From positions 1 to 15,012 of the forward strand of contig JAGLTY010000014.1 of NCBI GenBank assembly GCA_023135025.1: 15,012 nucleotides of DNA, given 5' to 3'. The translations under genes were made by a program, and so were the position numbers. Below are positions 1-7,139 of this stretch, piece by piece. The notes under the pieces were generated by a model. That model was not told where the DNA came from. It made no database searches and worked only from the letters and a program-made list of their open reading frames with translations. Position 1 is the first letter of the stretch, and every line of letters begins with the position of its first letter. This stretch comes from Bacteroidales bacterium. Lineage in GTDB: Bacteria; Bacteroidota; Bacteroidia; Bacteroidales; GCA-2748055.

Positions 1-2
1 TT

Positions 3-659
3 CCGGTGGAGTTGGGGGAGATGGTTGAGCTCCACCCGGAGTCATTGCCCCTGGGTTGGCAGGATCAGAAAACCTTTTTCAGGGATCACTATTTTGAGAA
101 TGAGCATCTCTACTATATCCAGTACAACCGTTGCTGGAGCCGGGAGGCGGAAGAGGATTTTGGTTCGGGTGCCTCTGCGCTGTTCATGCCCTCATTCAAA
201 GAGTTCGAAAAGCAGGTGTTCCCGGTGCTCAGGAAAAAGGAGATTGACAAACTGGTTTTTGACATACGTTTTAACAGGGGTGGCCATGCATCCCAGGGAA
301 CAAAATTTATCAGGAAAATCTGCAAGGCCCTACCTAAAGAGCATGGAGATATTTTTGTGCTTGTTGGAAGAACTACATGTGCATCTGCCATCATCAACAC
401 GGTCGATTTCATGAAGAGTGCAGAGGTGGTCCTGGTGGGAGAAGAGACCTGTGGAAAACCCAACCACTTCGGCGAGGTAAAGCGATTTGTACTTCCCGAA
501 TCCAGACTGGTTGTAAGTCACCCTACCATCTACTTCTCACTGCTGGAAGAGGATCCCCCAACCATCAAGCCCGATCTGTTGGCACCCATTGGCTTTAAGC
601 AGTATATGAAAGGGGTTGATCCGGCTCTGGAAGCAGCTCGTAGCTACATCCGGCCCTAA
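3..659 (+). CDS. S41-family peptidase-like protein, C-terminal part (5' end outside window)
   Basis: The frame is open to the left window edge, so this is the 3' part of a longer gene; the GTG at 6 is probably not the true start. Numbered from that GTG, residues 80-180 resemble the C-terminal processing peptidase (S41) core. There is a strand ending in FDIRFNRGG (85-93), then GRTTCASAIIN (121-131), and VGEETCGKPNHFGEV (144-158) followed by a LPESRLVVS strand. S41 enzymes use a Ser-Lys dyad about 25 residues apart. Ser127 and Lys151 are 24 apart and are candidates, but in many Bacteroidota relatives the serine sits where Ala126 is here, so activity is uncertain. The missing part would hold the N-terminal region and any signal peptide. 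The gene converges on the YhhN gene with only 2 bp between stop codons. No functional link to the sugar-acid genes is apparent. The family call is fairly firm; substrate and activity are not known. Confidence 0.72.
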   Translation, partial: PVELGEMVELHPESLPLGWQDQKTFFRDHYFENEHLYYIQYNRCWSREAEEDFGSGASALFMPSFKEFEKQVFPVLRKKEIDKLVFDIRFNRGGHASQGTKFIRKICKALPKEHGDIFVLVGRTTCASAIINTVDFMKSAEVVLVGEETCGKPNHFGEVKRFVLPESRLVVSHPTIYFSLLEEDPPTIKPDLLAPIGFKQYMKGVDPALEAARSYIRP

Positions 660-661
660 GA

Positions 662-1339
662 TTACTCCTCCAGAATTAATCCACGCATAATCAGGTACTG
701 TGCCGCAATATAGGTGATCATAATCAGGAACCCGGCCAGCGGAATATCGCTGTGGAACTTATTGAATGCGAGCATACTATCGGAAAGCAGGAACAACAGA
801 GAACCTGCAAAAACCAGCTTGAAACTGGTCGCACCCACCCTTCCCGACCGGTTCAGGGCCATCATGGACATACCTATCAGCGAAAGGGCATAGATGGTGA
901 TAATGGGCTTCATTATCCCCTCCAGCCCGGGAAACAGCAGCAGCAGCATTCCTGCAATAAATGCCATGAAAAACAGGGATACCCACGGGTTCTTCTGCAG
1001 ATAACCCTTTCCCCCCTTCTCTCCAAACTTTGAGAAAATATAGATATAGCTCACCTGTGAACAGAAAAAACCACCAACTCCCGCAAAGAAGAAGAGTTCA
1101 TTTTTCTCCGAAAACATCAGGAAATTATCTCCCACCCAGGAGAAAAAGAAGGCGAGCAGTACCGGTACCGTAAAAGCACTTTTCTTCTTGAATCGCATGA
1201 AATAGAGTGCCATCCAGATCATGATAAGTGGTTTCACAAAATACTCCATTTGAATGTTCTCCACAAGCCTGCCTGTAAGCTCAATAATAACGATCACAGC
1301 GAAGAGCAGGTGCAGCAAAAGGGAGGAGTTCTTTTTCAT
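662..1339 (-). CDS. YhhN/TMEM86-family membrane protein (lysoplasmalogenase-like)
   Basis: A 225-residue protein that is almost entirely hydrophobic, with about seven to eight predicted membrane helices, the usual size and shape of the YhhN family. Family-like features are FFSWVGDNFLMF (65-76, with Asp71), a GGFFCSQVSYIY helix (89-100), GSLLFLLSDSML (179-190, with Asp187) and a C-terminal Y-IAAQYLI helix (210-217). TMEM86B, a eukaryotic member, hydrolyses the vinyl-ether bond of lysoplasmalogen; the role of bacterial members is less clear, so substrate is an inference. The ATG at 1339 (MKKNSSLLL) is preferred over an upstream in-frame ATG at 1423. The longer form would add a polar 28-residue extension and start inside the operator and promoter region of the divergent lacI gene. 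It is transcribed divergently from lacI across 107 bp, so the LacI operator at 1404-1423 could also affect it, although its product has no evident place in sugar-acid catabolism. Confidence 0.78.
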   Translation of the reverse strand: MKKNSSLLLHLLFAVIVIIELTGRLVENIQMEYFVKPLIMIWMALYFMRFKKKSAFTVPVLLAFFFSWVGDNFLMFSEKNELFFFAGVGGFFCSQVSYIYIFSKFGEKGGKGYLQKNPWVSLFFMAFIAGMLLLLFPGLEGIMKPIITIYALSLIGMSMMALNRSGRVGATSFKLVFAGSLLFLLSDSMLAFNKFHSDIPLAGFLIMITYIAAQYLIMRGLILEE

Positions 1340-1403
1340 AAGTGTCTGTTTTGTGAAGGTAAATATAACAAATGGCCTGAATGAACCATATTTTTTTTCA
1401 TCA

Positions 1404-1423
1404 GTGCGCAATCGATTGTACAC
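1404..1423. promoter_or_regulatory. Operator-like palindrome (LacI-type), site 1
   Basis: GTGCGCAATCGATTGTACAC is an inverted repeat centred on CG at 1413/1414. The central AATCGATT is perfectly self-complementary and the arms match apart from one CG/TA dinucleotide on each side. An even-length palindrome with a central CG is the standard shape of LacI/GalR-family operators. It lies 33 bp (centre to ATG) upstream of the LacI-family gene, and 17 bp of it (1405-1421) recur exactly at 5455-5471 upstream of eda. Autoregulation by the adjacent repressor is inferred. Confidence 0.75.
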
Positions 1424-1429
1424 TTTTTG

Positions 1430-1437
1430 TAACTTTG
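1430..1437 (+). promoter_or_regulatory. Candidate Bacteroidota -7 promoter box for lacI
   Basis: TAACTTTG matches the Bacteroidota -7 consensus TAnnTTTG exactly. The expected -33 TTTG is not clearly present at the usual spacing; that position falls inside the palindrome at 1404-1423, which fits repression by occlusion. If the box is real, transcription would begin only a few bases before the ATG at 1447, giving an almost leaderless message. This is one short motif match with no strong second element, so confidence is modest. Confidence 0.4.
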
Positions 1438-1446
1438 CTTCGAACC

Positions 1447-2475
1447 ATGATCAAAAAACAGCACGTTACCATCCACGATATCGCCAGGGAGCTGAATGTA
1501 TCGGCTTCCACTGTATCGCGTGCGTTACAGGACCATCCCAGGATCAGTGAATCGACCAGGGAAGCGGTAAAGAAGGTGGCAGAACGATTTAACTATCAAC
1601 CCAATGTGGTGGCCTCATCCCTCAGAAGGGGAAGTAGTAAAACGGTGGGGGTGATCGTTCCCAGGATCAACAGGAACTTTTTTGCCAATGTCATAGGGGG
1701 TATGGAAGAGCTTCTGGCCACTTCGGGTTACCACCTGATGATCTGTCAGACCCATGAAAAACTGGAGCATGAGGTAGCTGCCATAAAGACCCTGATCAAT
1801 GCACGCGTAGATGCGGTCCTGCTCTCCATCTCCATGGAGACAACCCATAATGATCATTTTCGGTTGCTTACTCAAGGGGGCATCCGGCTCTTCTTTTTTG
1901 ATCGCGTTCCAGATGAAACGGAGACCGGATCGGTGGTAGTGGATGACCATATGGGTGCTTATCTCAGTGTAAAGCACCTGCTGGAGCAGGGTTACAGGAA
2001 GGTTATTCATGTTTCGGGACCGGATCATATCAATATCTACAGATCCCGGAAGGCAGGTTACCTGAAGGCGATGCAGGAAGCTGGTATTGATGTGCCCCCA
2101 TCGTGGATTTTGCCTGAGCCCCTGGTGCAGAAGGGCGGTGAATCGGCATTCCATGCCGGTATGAAAATGGGAAAGAAACCGGATGCATTCTTCTGTTCAG
2201 GGGATTTCGCGGCCCTGGGTATTTTACAGGCTGCAAAACGGGAGGGAGTTTCAATACCGGGAAACCTGGGCGTTACAGGTTTTGCCAACGAACCCTTTAC
2301 AGCATTCCTGGAACCTTCGCTGACCACAGTGGACCAGCGGGGAGAGAGGATGGGCAGAATGGTGGCTGAAATGTTCCTCAGATGTGAAAAAGAGGAGACC
2401 GATTCAACCGCATGCAAACAGGCTGTTCTAAAACCGGAGCTTATTATACGAAACAGTTCACTCTTAAACAGATAA
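1447..2475 (+). CDS. LacI/GalR-family transcriptional regulator
   Basis: A 342-residue protein of normal LacI-family length. The N-terminal helix-turn-helix is VTIHDIARELNVSASTVSRAL (7-27), followed by the hinge helix NVVASSLRRG (53-62), whose leucine normally inserts at the central CG of the operator. Residues 66-340 form a periplasmic-binding-protein-like effector domain: GVIVPRINRNFFANVIGGME (68-87), FFFDRVP (149-155), VDDHMGAYLSVKHLLEQGYRKVIHVSG (165-191) and GVTGFANEPFTAFLEPSLTTVDQ (275-297). The ATG at 1447 places the helix-turn-helix at the usual distance from the N terminus; an in-frame ATG at 1381 would run through the operator and promoter box. kduI follows after 11 bp, so the two are probably co-transcribed. 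The likely inducer is an intermediate of uronate/KDG metabolism or the imported acid (inference). Target sites are probably the two identical palindromes upstream of this gene and of eda. Confidence 0.93.
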   Translation: MIKKQHVTIHDIARELNVSASTVSRALQDHPRISESTREAVKKVAERFNYQPNVVASSLRRGSSKTVGVIVPRINRNFFANVIGGMEELLATSGYHLMICQTHEKLEHEVAAIKTLINARVDAVLLSISMETTHNDHFRLLTQGGIRLFFFDRVPDETETGSVVVDDHMGAYLSVKHLLEQGYRKVIHVSGPDHINIYRSRKAGYLKAMQEAGIDVPPSWILPEPLVQKGGESAFHAGMKMGKKPDAFFCSGDFAALGILQAAKREGVSIPGNLGVTGFANEPFTAFLEPSLTTVDQRGERMGRMVAEMFLRCEKEETDSTACKQAVLKPELIIRNSSLLNR

Positions 2476-2486
2476 ACAGAGATATT

Positions 2487-3326
2487 ATGGCAATCAATTA
2501 TGAAGTAAGATTTTCCAACCATCCTGTGGATGCCAAACAGTACGGTACAGAGAGATTGAGAAAGGAGTTCCTGGTGGAGAACCTGATGGTACCCGGAGAG
2601 ATCAACATGGTCTACTCCATGAACGACCGTTATATTGTAGGTGGAGCAGTTCCTGCCACTGAACTTGAACTGACCACCATCGACCCCCTGAAGTCACAAC
2701 ATTTTTGTGACCGTCGCGAACTGGGGATCATCAATGTGGGTGGTACGGCCACCATTCGTGTGAATGGCACCGATCATCATCTGGAATACAAAGATGCACT
2801 CTATGTGGGCGCCGGGTCAAAGCAGATTCTTATGATCAGCGAAGAGCAGGAGAAACCGGCACATCTCTATTTTAATTCGGCACCTGCCCACCAGGCTTTC
2901 CCCTGCAAAAGGGTTACCCTGGCCGATGCGGAAGTGGTTGAACTGGGCGCACCGGAACAGTCCAATGCCAGGAAGATCAATAAACTGCTGGTCAACCCGG
3001 TGGTGGAGACCTGCCAGCTTCAAATGGGAATGACCGAATTGAAACCGGGAAGTGTATGGAACACCATGCCACCTCACCTGCATGACCGCAGGATGGAGGC
3101 TTACTTCTATTTTGAAGTTCCGGAAGGGCAAGCCATCTGTCACTTTATGGGCGACCCGAAAGAGACCAGGCATATCTGGATGCAAAACGAACAGGCAGTC
3201 ATTTCACCCCCCTGGTCGATCCATTCAGCTGCCGGAACCAGCAACTATATCTTTATCTGGGGAATGGCCGGGGAGAATCTTGATTACAGCGATATGGATA
3301 TGATTCAGCCCAATGAAATACGTTAA
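2487..3326 (+). CDS. kduI: 5-dehydro-4-deoxy-D-glucuronate isomerase (DKI isomerase)
   Basis: A 279-residue cupin protein, practically the length of E. coli KduI (278). It converts 5-dehydro-4-deoxy-D-glucuronate, the open form of the unsaturated uronate released from lyase products, to 3-deoxy-D-glycero-2,5-hexodiulosonate in the cytoplasm. The zinc ligands of the E. coli enzyme (H196, H198, E203, H245) are all present, shifted by one: His197 and His199 in MPPHLHDRRMEAYFYF with Glu204, and His246 in SPPWSIHSAAG. Other family stretches are MVYSMNDRYIVGGAVP (41-56) and the C-terminal FIWGMAGEN-DYSDMDMI. The ATG at 2487 gives the family N terminus; an in-frame ATG at 2412 lies inside the lacI coding region and would add 25 unrelated residues. 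It lies 11 bp after lacI and 2 bp before kduD, so translational coupling with kduD is likely. In E. coli, KduI has also been linked to hexuronate conversion, so broader substrate use is possible. Confidence 0.96.
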   Translation: MAINYEVRFSNHPVDAKQYGTERLRKEFLVENLMVPGEINMVYSMNDRYIVGGAVPATELELTTIDPLKSQHFCDRRELGIINVGGTATIRVNGTDHHLEYKDALYVGAGSKQILMISEEQEKPAHLYFNSAPAHQAFPCKRVTLADAEVVELGAPEQSNARKINKLLVNPVVETCQLQMGMTELKPGSVWNTMPPHLHDRRMEAYFYFEVPEGQAICHFMGDPKETRHIWMQNEQAVISPPWSIHSAAGTSNYIFIWGMAGENLDYSDMDMIQPNEIR

Positions 3327-3328
3327 AA

Positions 3329-4129
3329 ATGGAACCCATGTCACAGCAACTATTTGATTTAAAAGGGAAAACAGCCCTGGTAACAGGCGGAACCCATGGT
3401 CTTGGAATGGCCATTGCAACCGGTCTGGCAGAGGCAGGAGCTACCATTATCATCAATGATCTGTTTCCTGAAAAACTGGAAGCGGCAAAGAGAGAGTATG
3501 CCGAAAACGGAATCACAATCCACACCTATGTGCTGGATGTGACCGATGAAGCTGCAGTTGAACAGACCATTCCTGCAATCGAAAGGGAGGTGGGCCCCAT
3601 CGATATCCTGGTCAACAATGCAGGCATCATCAAAAGAATTCCGATTCTGGAGATGAAGGCAGAGGAGTTCAGGGAGGTGCTGGATGTAGACCTTACCGGT
3701 CCATTTATCATGTCAAAAACGGTGGCCAAAGGGATGGTAGAACGGGGATACGGGAAGATCATCAACATGTGCTCCATGATGAGCGAGTTGGGAAGAAACA
3801 CCGTATCGGCCTATGCTGCTGCCAAAGGAGGATTGAAGATGCTCACAAGAAATATGGCCACCGAATGGGCCAGATTCAATATCCAGATCAACGGTATTGG
3901 TCCCGGATACTTCGCCACCACCCAGACAGCTCCCATCCGTGTGGACGGACATCCATTCAACGAGTTTATAATCAACCGTACACCTGCCGGCAGATGGGGC
4001 GATCCGAAGGACCTGGCAGGTACAGCGGTATTCCTTGCTTCCAGGGCATCCGATTTTGTGAACGGACAGGTGGTCTATGTGGATGGAGGTATCCTGGCCA
4101 CCATCGGAAAACCCTCTAACGAAGCGTAA
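3329..4129 (+). CDS. kduD: 2-dehydro-3-deoxy-D-gluconate 5-dehydrogenase (SDR family)
   Basis: A 266-residue classical short-chain dehydrogenase. Visible motifs are the nucleotide-binding TGGTHGLG (19-26), NNAG (96-99), and a catalytic Ser149 with Tyr162 and Lys166 in YAAAK. The C-terminal QVVYVDGGI is typical of SDRs. KduD reduces 3-deoxy-D-glycero-2,5-hexodiulosonate to 2-dehydro-3-deoxy-D-gluconate with NAD(P)H, the step directly after KduI, and kduI lies 2 bp upstream. That context makes KduD much more likely than a generic gluconate 5-dehydrogenase, which has a very similar sequence. The protein is slightly longer than E. coli KduD (253), with a short N-terminal lead and a 12-residue tail after VDGG. 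The start may be the ATG at 3329 or an in-frame ATG at 3338 (MSQQLFDLKGK); both keep the Rossmann fold intact. Confidence 0.94.
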   Translation: MEPMSQQLFDLKGKTALVTGGTHGLGMAIATGLAEAGATIIINDLFPEKLEAAKREYAENGITIHTYVLDVTDEAAVEQTIPAIEREVGPIDILVNNAGIIKRIPILEMKAEEFREVLDVDLTGPFIMSKTVAKGMVERGYGKIINMCSMMSELGRNTVSAYAAAKGGLKMLTRNMATEWARFNIQINGIGPGYFATTQTAPIRVDGHPFNEFIINRTPAGRWGDPKDLAGTAVFLASRASDFVNGQVVYVDGGILATIGKPSNEA

Positions 4130-4159
4130 ACAAAAAGAATCACATTAAAATCTGAAATC

Positions 4160-5410
4160 GTGCGAAAATCAACCATCCTTTACCTGCTTCTGGGAGTGCT
4201 GACAATCTCCTGTAGTTCAACCCCTGAAATCACACTCCGGGTGACCAACCCCATGGATCAAAAGCGCAGTGATGCCATCATCCTGCTGTCGCGGGGCGAA
4301 ATCAGCGGTTGGACTACCATCCCTGAAAACCAGCTCCCGGTCCTGAAGAACCCTCATGGCGATTTTATCCCCTGCCAGGCAGATGACCTGGATGGTGACG
4401 GAAACTGGGATGAACTTCTTGGGCTAACCGACCTGGAGGCAGCAGGTCATCAAAACATTCTCCTCGGGTTTGTCTCCCCGGAGGAGTACCCGGTATTTCC
4501 TGCAAGGACCAACCTTCACCTGGGAGATGCAAAAGAGAACTACCAAAAATTGAAAAGAGCCGACAGGCTGGAAGGAGTCTCCTACCACAACTATTCCGGC
4601 CGCACCGGTGCCGCTTTCCAGATGGAGGGTCCGGCCTGGGAAAATGACAACGTGGGATTCAGAAACTACCTGGACCAGCGCAACGGCTTCGATATATTTG
4701 GAAAAACCACACCGGAAATGGTGCTCGATAATGTGGGTAAGGAGGGTGAACCCAGCTATCACGAACCGGGTGAATGGGGTTTGGATGTGTTGAAAGTAGG
4801 AACCAGTCTGGGTGCCGGTGGCATCGGATATATGTTCAACGACTCCATCTACCGTGTAGGCGACAGTGGCTCCGGAACCTACCAGGTTCTCTTCCATGGA
4901 ACGCAGCGAAGCAGGTTCAACCTCAACTACACAAACTGGATGGTAGAAGATCAGGCCCTGAATGTGACGCACCAGATCGAAATTGTAGCGGGTCGTCACT
5001 ACTACCAGGGCATGGTGACTTATAGCGGATCGGAGGAACCGATGTCACTGGTTCCCGGAATAGTAAATATGAAAAGTGACAGCCTCCATGTAATAAAACT
5101 GAACGATCACTATACAGCACTGTTCACCTTTGACCAGCAGTCGGAGGATGGCTCCCTGCTGGCCATGGCGCTGGTAGTACCTTCGGCCTATCTGAAATCG
5201 ACCGGGGAGACCAGGAACGAGGGTGAAGGCATTATCCAGACCTACTATGCCGTATTGGATGCCTCCCCGGGTGAACCGGTTCCTTACCGCTTCTATTCCC
5301 TGTGGGAAAAGGAGAATCAAAAATGGAGCTCCATGGAGGAGATTGAAAATTATCTAAAAACTGAAGCTGAGAGGTGGACACAGTCTGTGGTGTTTACCAG
5401 CCAACTTTAA
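4160..5410 (+). CDS. DUF4861-family lipoprotein, function unknown
   Basis: A 416-residue protein with a GTG start, giving MRKSTILYLLLGVLTISC, a lipoprotein signal with candidate lipidated Cys18. It is therefore probably periplasmic or attached to the outer membrane. The rest resembles DUF4861: VTNPMDQKRSDAIILL (28-43), an Asp-rich loop DDLDGDGNWDEL (75-86) resembling a calcium-binding DxDxDG loop, GPAWENDNVGFRNYLDQR (157-174) followed by GFDIFGK, and HEPGEWGLDVLKVG (201-214). No established catalytic assignment is known to me. Members occur in Bacteroidota uronate and pectin loci, so a role in processing or binding acidic saccharides outside the cytoplasm is a reasonable inference, not a demonstrated function. 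It starts 30 bp after kduD and is the last gene before the second operator, so it probably ends the lacI-kduI-kduD transcription unit. The family name is recognised from pattern only. Confidence 0.8.
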   Translation: MRKSTILYLLLGVLTISCSSTPEITLRVTNPMDQKRSDAIILLSRGEISGWTTIPENQLPVLKNPHGDFIPCQADDLDGDGNWDELLGLTDLEAAGHQNILLGFVSPEEYPVFPARTNLHLGDAKENYQKLKRADRLEGVSYHNYSGRTGAAFQMEGPAWENDNVGFRNYLDQRNGFDIFGKTTPEMVLDNVGKEGEPSYHEPGEWGLDVLKVGTSLGAGGIGYMFNDSIYRVGDSGSGTYQVLFHGTQRSRFNLNYTNWMVEDQALNVTHQIEIVAGRHYYQGMVTYSGSEEPMSLVPGIVNMKSDSLHVIKLNDHYTALFTFDQQSEDGSLLAMALVVPSAYLKSTGETRNEGEGIIQTYYAVLDASPGEPVPYRFYSLWEKENQKWSSMEEIENYLKTEAERWTQSVVFTSQL

Positions 5411-5444
5411 TTGGCCGGTTCTTTTATCTTTACTCAATTATCTC

Positions 5445-5452
5445 TATTTTTA
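5445..5452 (+). promoter_or_regulatory. Weak candidate -7 box for the eda operon
   Basis: TATTTTTA partly matches the Bacteroidota -7 consensus TAnnTTTG, with A in place of the final G. It sits immediately upstream of the palindrome at 5455-5471, so a bound repressor would cover the expected transcription start. No clear -33 TTTG was found upstream. A second partial match, TATCTTTA, lies at 5425-5432. The region is AT-rich, so chance matches are likely. Confidence 0.25.
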
Positions 5453-5454
5453 AA

Positions 5455-5471
5455 TGCGCAATCGATTGTAC
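5455..5471. promoter_or_regulatory. Operator-like palindrome (LacI-type), site 2
   Basis: TGCGCAATCGATTGTAC is identical over 17 bp to 1405-1421 upstream of lacI, in the same orientation, including the imperfect arm (GCGC on the left against GTAC on the right). The central AATCGATT is perfectly self-complementary. It lies in the 74-bp gap between the DUF4861 gene and eda, centred 21 bp before the eda ATG. Exact recurrence in two intergenic gaps of one locus strongly suggests a shared regulator, presumably the LacI-family protein encoded at 1447-2475. Confidence 0.78.
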
Positions 5472-5484
5472 TAACAGCCATTCC

Positions 5485-6147
5485 ATGAAAAGAGTTGACG
5501 TTATTCTGAAAATGAGGGAGACAGGGGCCATCCCTCTCTATTACAATCCCGATACAGCAATAATGAAGCAGGTGATCTCTGCCTGCTACCGTGGCGGAAT
5601 GAAGATCTTTGAATTCACCAACCGGGGCGATATGGCGCATGAACTCTTTGCCGACCTGGTCAAATGGAGCCGGGAAGAGATGCCCGACCTCATTCTGGGG
5701 GTCGGAACCATAGTAGATGCCGGCACCTGCTCGATCTATATCCAGATGGGTGCAAAGTTTATTGTATCCCCGCTGTTGAATGAGGAGATGGCCAGGGTAT
5801 GCAACCGCCGCAAAGTCCTCTGGGTTCCCGGATGCGCCACCGCATCGGAGATCAACAGGGCAGAAGAGCTGGGTGCCGACCTTGTGAAACTCTTTCCCGG
5901 TCCGACCGTGGGTGGTGCTAAATTCCTGAAAGCTTACCTGGGCCCCTGTCCCTGGTCCAACATCATGCCCTCGGGAGGGGTATCCCCCACCCTTGAGAAC
6001 CTGACGGAGTGGTTCGAAGCAGGGGCATTCTGTGTGGGAATGGGATCACAACTGATTTCAAAGGAGATCATCGTCAACAGCGATTATAAAAAGCTGGAAG
6101 AGTCCGCCAGACACACCATGGATATTATAATTAAACTGAAGGGTTAA
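5485..6147 (+). CDS. eda: 2-dehydro-3-deoxy-6-phosphogluconate (KDPG/KHG) aldolase family protein
   Basis: A 220-residue class I aldolase of normal Eda length. It cleaves KDPG to pyruvate and glyceraldehyde 3-phosphate in the cytoplasm, the last step of the KduI-KduD-KdgK route. The Schiff-base lysine is Lys135 in DLVKLFPGP (132-140). The general acid/base is probably Glu43 in FEFTNRG. Other family segments are GVGT (72-75), IVSPLLN (93-99), PGCATASEI (115-123) and MPSGGV (161-166). The loop SPLLN replaces the proteobacterial SPG and is common in Bacteroidota homologues. The ATG at 5485 follows the operator; an upstream in-frame ATG at 5374 would overlap the previous gene and the operator and adds no family-like sequence. 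It is the first gene of the second operon, with dctP 13 bp downstream. Activity on non-phosphorylated KDG or on KHG cannot be excluded from sequence. Confidence 0.93.
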   Translation: MKRVDVILKMRETGAIPLYYNPDTAIMKQVISACYRGGMKIFEFTNRGDMAHELFADLVKWSREEMPDLILGVGTIVDAGTCSIYIQMGAKFIVSPLLNEEMARVCNRRKVLWVPGCATASEINRAEELGADLVKLFPGPTVGGAKFLKAYLGPCPWSNIMPSGGVSPTLENLTEWFEAGAFCVGMGSQLISKEIIVNSDYKKLEESARHTMDIIIKLKG

Positions 6148-6160
6148 GCCGGAAAAGAAC

Positions 6161-7138
6161 ATGCAGATCAGATCACTATTCATTGTCCCGCTTCTCCTGC
6201 TTATACTGGCTGGTTGTGTAGATCATCAACATGGCACGGTGCTGAAACTGGCCCACGGGCTCGATCCCTCCCACCCGGTCCACAAGGCCATGGTTTATAT
6301 GGCCGAACGGTGCAAAGATATCTCAAACGGTGAATTGACCATCGAAATCTACCCCAGTGGTCAGCTGGGTTCCGAACAACAGTGCGTGGAACTGCTACAG
6401 ATCGGCAGTCTTGCCATCACCAAAGTTTCGGCTGCAGTGATGGAGAGTTTTACCGAAGATTTCAAGGTGCTTGGACTACCCTATGTATTCAGGTCAAAAG
6501 AGCACTCCTTTAAGGTGCTGGATGGGGAGATTGGAGATGAATTGCTCATGAGCACAGAGCCATTCTTGATCAGGGGACTTTGCTTTTATGATGCCGGAAG
6601 CCGCAGTTTCTATACCATAGATACGCCGATCAATCATCCGGACGATCTGAAGGGCTTAAAAATCAGGGTCATGAAAAGCATCACAGCCATGGAGATGGTG
6701 AAGGCACAGGGGGGCTCTCCCACCCCTATCTCCTGGGGCGAACTCTACACGGCCCTGCAGAGTGGTGTGGTAGACGGTGCAGAAAACAATCCACCCAGCT
6801 TCTACACCAGTCACCACTACGAAGTCTGCAAGTACTACAGCCTAAACGAACACACCATGGTTCCCGACGTACTTATCATCAGTCAGAGGGTGTGGAAAAA
6901 GCTTTCCGACCAGGAGAAAAGTTGGTTGCAACAGGCAGCGGATGAATCGGTACCGGTTCAGCGAAAACTGTGGGCCGATTCGGAAAAGGAGTCCCTGGAG
7001 ATCGTAAAGGAGGCAGGTGTAATTATTACCTATCCCGATAAAGAACCTTTTTCCAACAAGGTCACCGGGCTACTGGAGTCGTACCGGGAAAATGAAAAAC
7101 TTTATGATCTCATCACCCGGATCAGGGAGGTAGAGTAA
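6161..7138 (+). CDS. dctP: TRAP transporter substrate-binding lipoprotein (DctP family)
   Basis: A 325-residue extracytoplasmic solute receptor. The N terminus is a lipoprotein signal with lipobox LAGC (Cys19), so it is probably tethered to a membrane rather than soluble. The mature part has the DctP layout: LKLAHGLDPSHPVHKA (28-43), YPSGQLGSEQQ (64-74), GLPYVFRS (105-112), GSRSFYT (146-152), GLKIRVMKS (165-173) and ELYTALQSGVVDGAENN (195-211). Arg169 in KIRV corresponds to the conserved arginine that pairs with the ligand carboxylate in TRAP receptors, so an organic acid ligand is expected. The kdu/eda context suggests a hexuronate or unsaturated uronate. Genes for both membrane subunits follow (dctQ, dctM). 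A hairpin and a short repeat separate it from dctQ. No predicted binding-site feature distinguishes the exact ligand. Confidence 0.93.
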   Translation: MQIRSLFIVPLLLLILAGCVDHQHGTVLKLAHGLDPSHPVHKAMVYMAERCKDISNGELTIEIYPSGQLGSEQQCVELLQIGSLAITKVSAAVMESFTEDFKVLGLPYVFRSKEHSFKVLDGEIGDELLMSTEPFLIRGLCFYDAGSRSFYTIDTPINHPDDLKGLKIRVMKSITAMEMVKAQGGSPTPISWGELYTALQSGVVDGAENNPPSFYTSHHYEVCKYYSLNEHTMVPDVLIISQRVWKKLSDQEKSWLQQAADESVPVQRKLWADSEKESLEIVKEAGVIITYPDKEPFSNKVTGLLESYRENEKLYDLITRIREVE

Positions 7139-7139
7139 T

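Noticed and set aside
1381..1446. N-terminal extension of the LacI-family protein from the ATG at 1381
   Set aside because: It would run through the operator and the -7 box and add residues before a helix-turn-helix that already sits at the normal distance from the ATG at 1447.
4424..4999. A 191-residue open frame on the minus strand inside the DUF4861 gene
   Set aside because: It is antisense to a gene with a clear lipoprotein signal and family motifs, and its translation shows no domain. Judged to be a shadow.
5374..5484. N-terminal extension of the KDPG aldolase from the ATG at 5374
   Set aside because: It overlaps the end of the DUF4861 gene and the second operator and has no similarity to the aldolase family; MKRVDVILKM at 5485 is the usual N terminus.
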